DNA of 23,792 bases from Microbacteriaceae bacterium (GTDB lineage: Bacteria; Actinomycetota; Actinomycetes; Actinomycetales; Microbacteriaceae): contig JAPOHQ010000011.1 of assembly GCA_029979375.1 (NCBI GenBank), forward strand, positions 1 to 23,792, read 5' to 3'. The notes beneath the pieces are model-generated. The model did no database searches, was not told the origin of the DNA, and saw only the letters and a program-made list of their open reading frames with translations. Of the stretch, positions 23,561 to 23,792 are shown piece after piece; position 1 is the first letter of the stretch; every line of letters starts with the position of its first letter. A program made the position numbers and the translations under genes.

Positions 23561-23792
23561 CTAGTTCTGGACCAGCAGCGTCCTCCTGGGCTTCTCGATA
23601 ACCTCAACGACGAGCGAATTTGATTGAATCGTGGCGAAATGGGCAGCGTTTACCCAGCCCTCGCCTGCGTAGCGGTAGTCAATCTGCACCCGCACGCTCG
23701 CACGAATCTCAAAGGTTCCAATCTCCGAGAAGCTGCGCATTACATCAAAACCCTGCAGCAGCCTGCCATCTGGAAAGCTCCAAGTGGCCATT
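23561..23792 (-). CDS. C-terminal fragment of a putative PKD-like secreted protein
   Basis: Only the last 76 residues or so are in the window; the frame is open to the right edge, so the methionine at 23791 need not be the true start. The segment WSFPDGRLLQGFDVMRSFSE followed by IGTFEIRASV resembles the end of a PKD-type beta-sandwich (WxFPDG, then GTFxI). It continues DYRYAGEGWVNAAHF and ends PRRTLLVQN. Similar C-termini occur in actinobacterial hypothetical secreted or surface proteins. The function is unknown, and the PKD reading is a pattern impression. The gene ends 80 bases before htrA on the same strand. Confidence 0.5.
   Translation of the reverse strand, partial: MATWSFPDGRLLQGFDVMRSFSEIGTFEIRASVRVQIDYRYAGEGWVNAAHFATIQSNSLVVEVIEKPRRTLLVQN

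Noticed and set aside
1..23792. Signs of a mobile element, prophage, CRISPR array, defence system or biosynthetic cluster.
   Set aside because: No transposase, integrase, cas-like gene, regular repeats, or cluster of unknown genes is visible. Nearly all genes are recognised housekeeping genes in a conserved order.

Overview
The window looks like chromosomal core from a moderate-GC actinobacterium, most likely Microbacteriaceae. This rests on gene order and protein character, since no searches were run. The evidence is the order argS-lysA-hom-thrC-thrB-rho-prfA-prmC-tsaC-wecA-atpI-atpBEFHAG, a long actinobacterial-type ATP synthase delta subunit, a DUF3039 protein, a murI-rph-rdgB cluster, and many GTG/TTG starts. 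I see no IS element, prophage, CRISPR array or large repeat. No intergenic gap exceeds about 120 bases.

Bases 1-5125 (minus strand) hold the F1Fo ATP synthase operon, read from right to left: an atpI-like membrane protein, then atpB, atpE, atpF, atpH, atpA and the first 168 codons of atpG, which runs off the left edge. Bases 5109-10335 (minus) carry envelope-precursor, tRNA-modification and translation/transcription-termination genes: wecA-like, tsaC, prmC, prfA and rho. prfA (RF1) and prmC (which methylates RF1) are adjacent and coupled. Bases 10409-16740 (minus) carry threonine and lysine synthesis genes (thrB, thrC, hom, lysA) and argS. Most junctions from argS to wecA are 1-4 base overlaps or gaps of a few bases, which implies translational coupling and long polycistronic transcripts.

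Bases 16823-18473 (minus) hold a GH13 alpha-glucosidase-type gene broken by a single-base frameshift near 18038-18046. All catalytic residues are otherwise present. It may be a recent pseudogene or a sequence error. A tRNA-Arg(CCG) follows at 18554-18625 on the plus strand.

Bases 18626-20744 (minus) hold murI-rph-rdgB. This is divergent from pncB (20790-22061, plus). The 45-base gap between them has the form of two overlapping leaderless promoters. pncB ends tail to tail with a DUF3039 gene, sharing a CTAG that supplies a stop on each strand. The DUF3039 gene lies 4 bases downstream of an HtrA/DegP-like membrane-anchored protease gene. The right edge cuts a gene whose C-terminus resembles a PKD-type secreted protein.

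I do not see a novel multi-gene system. The points most worth checking are the frameshifted glucosidase, a Rho without its usual N-terminal helical domain, the overlapping leaderless promoters, and the tRNA that abuts rdgB with no gap.
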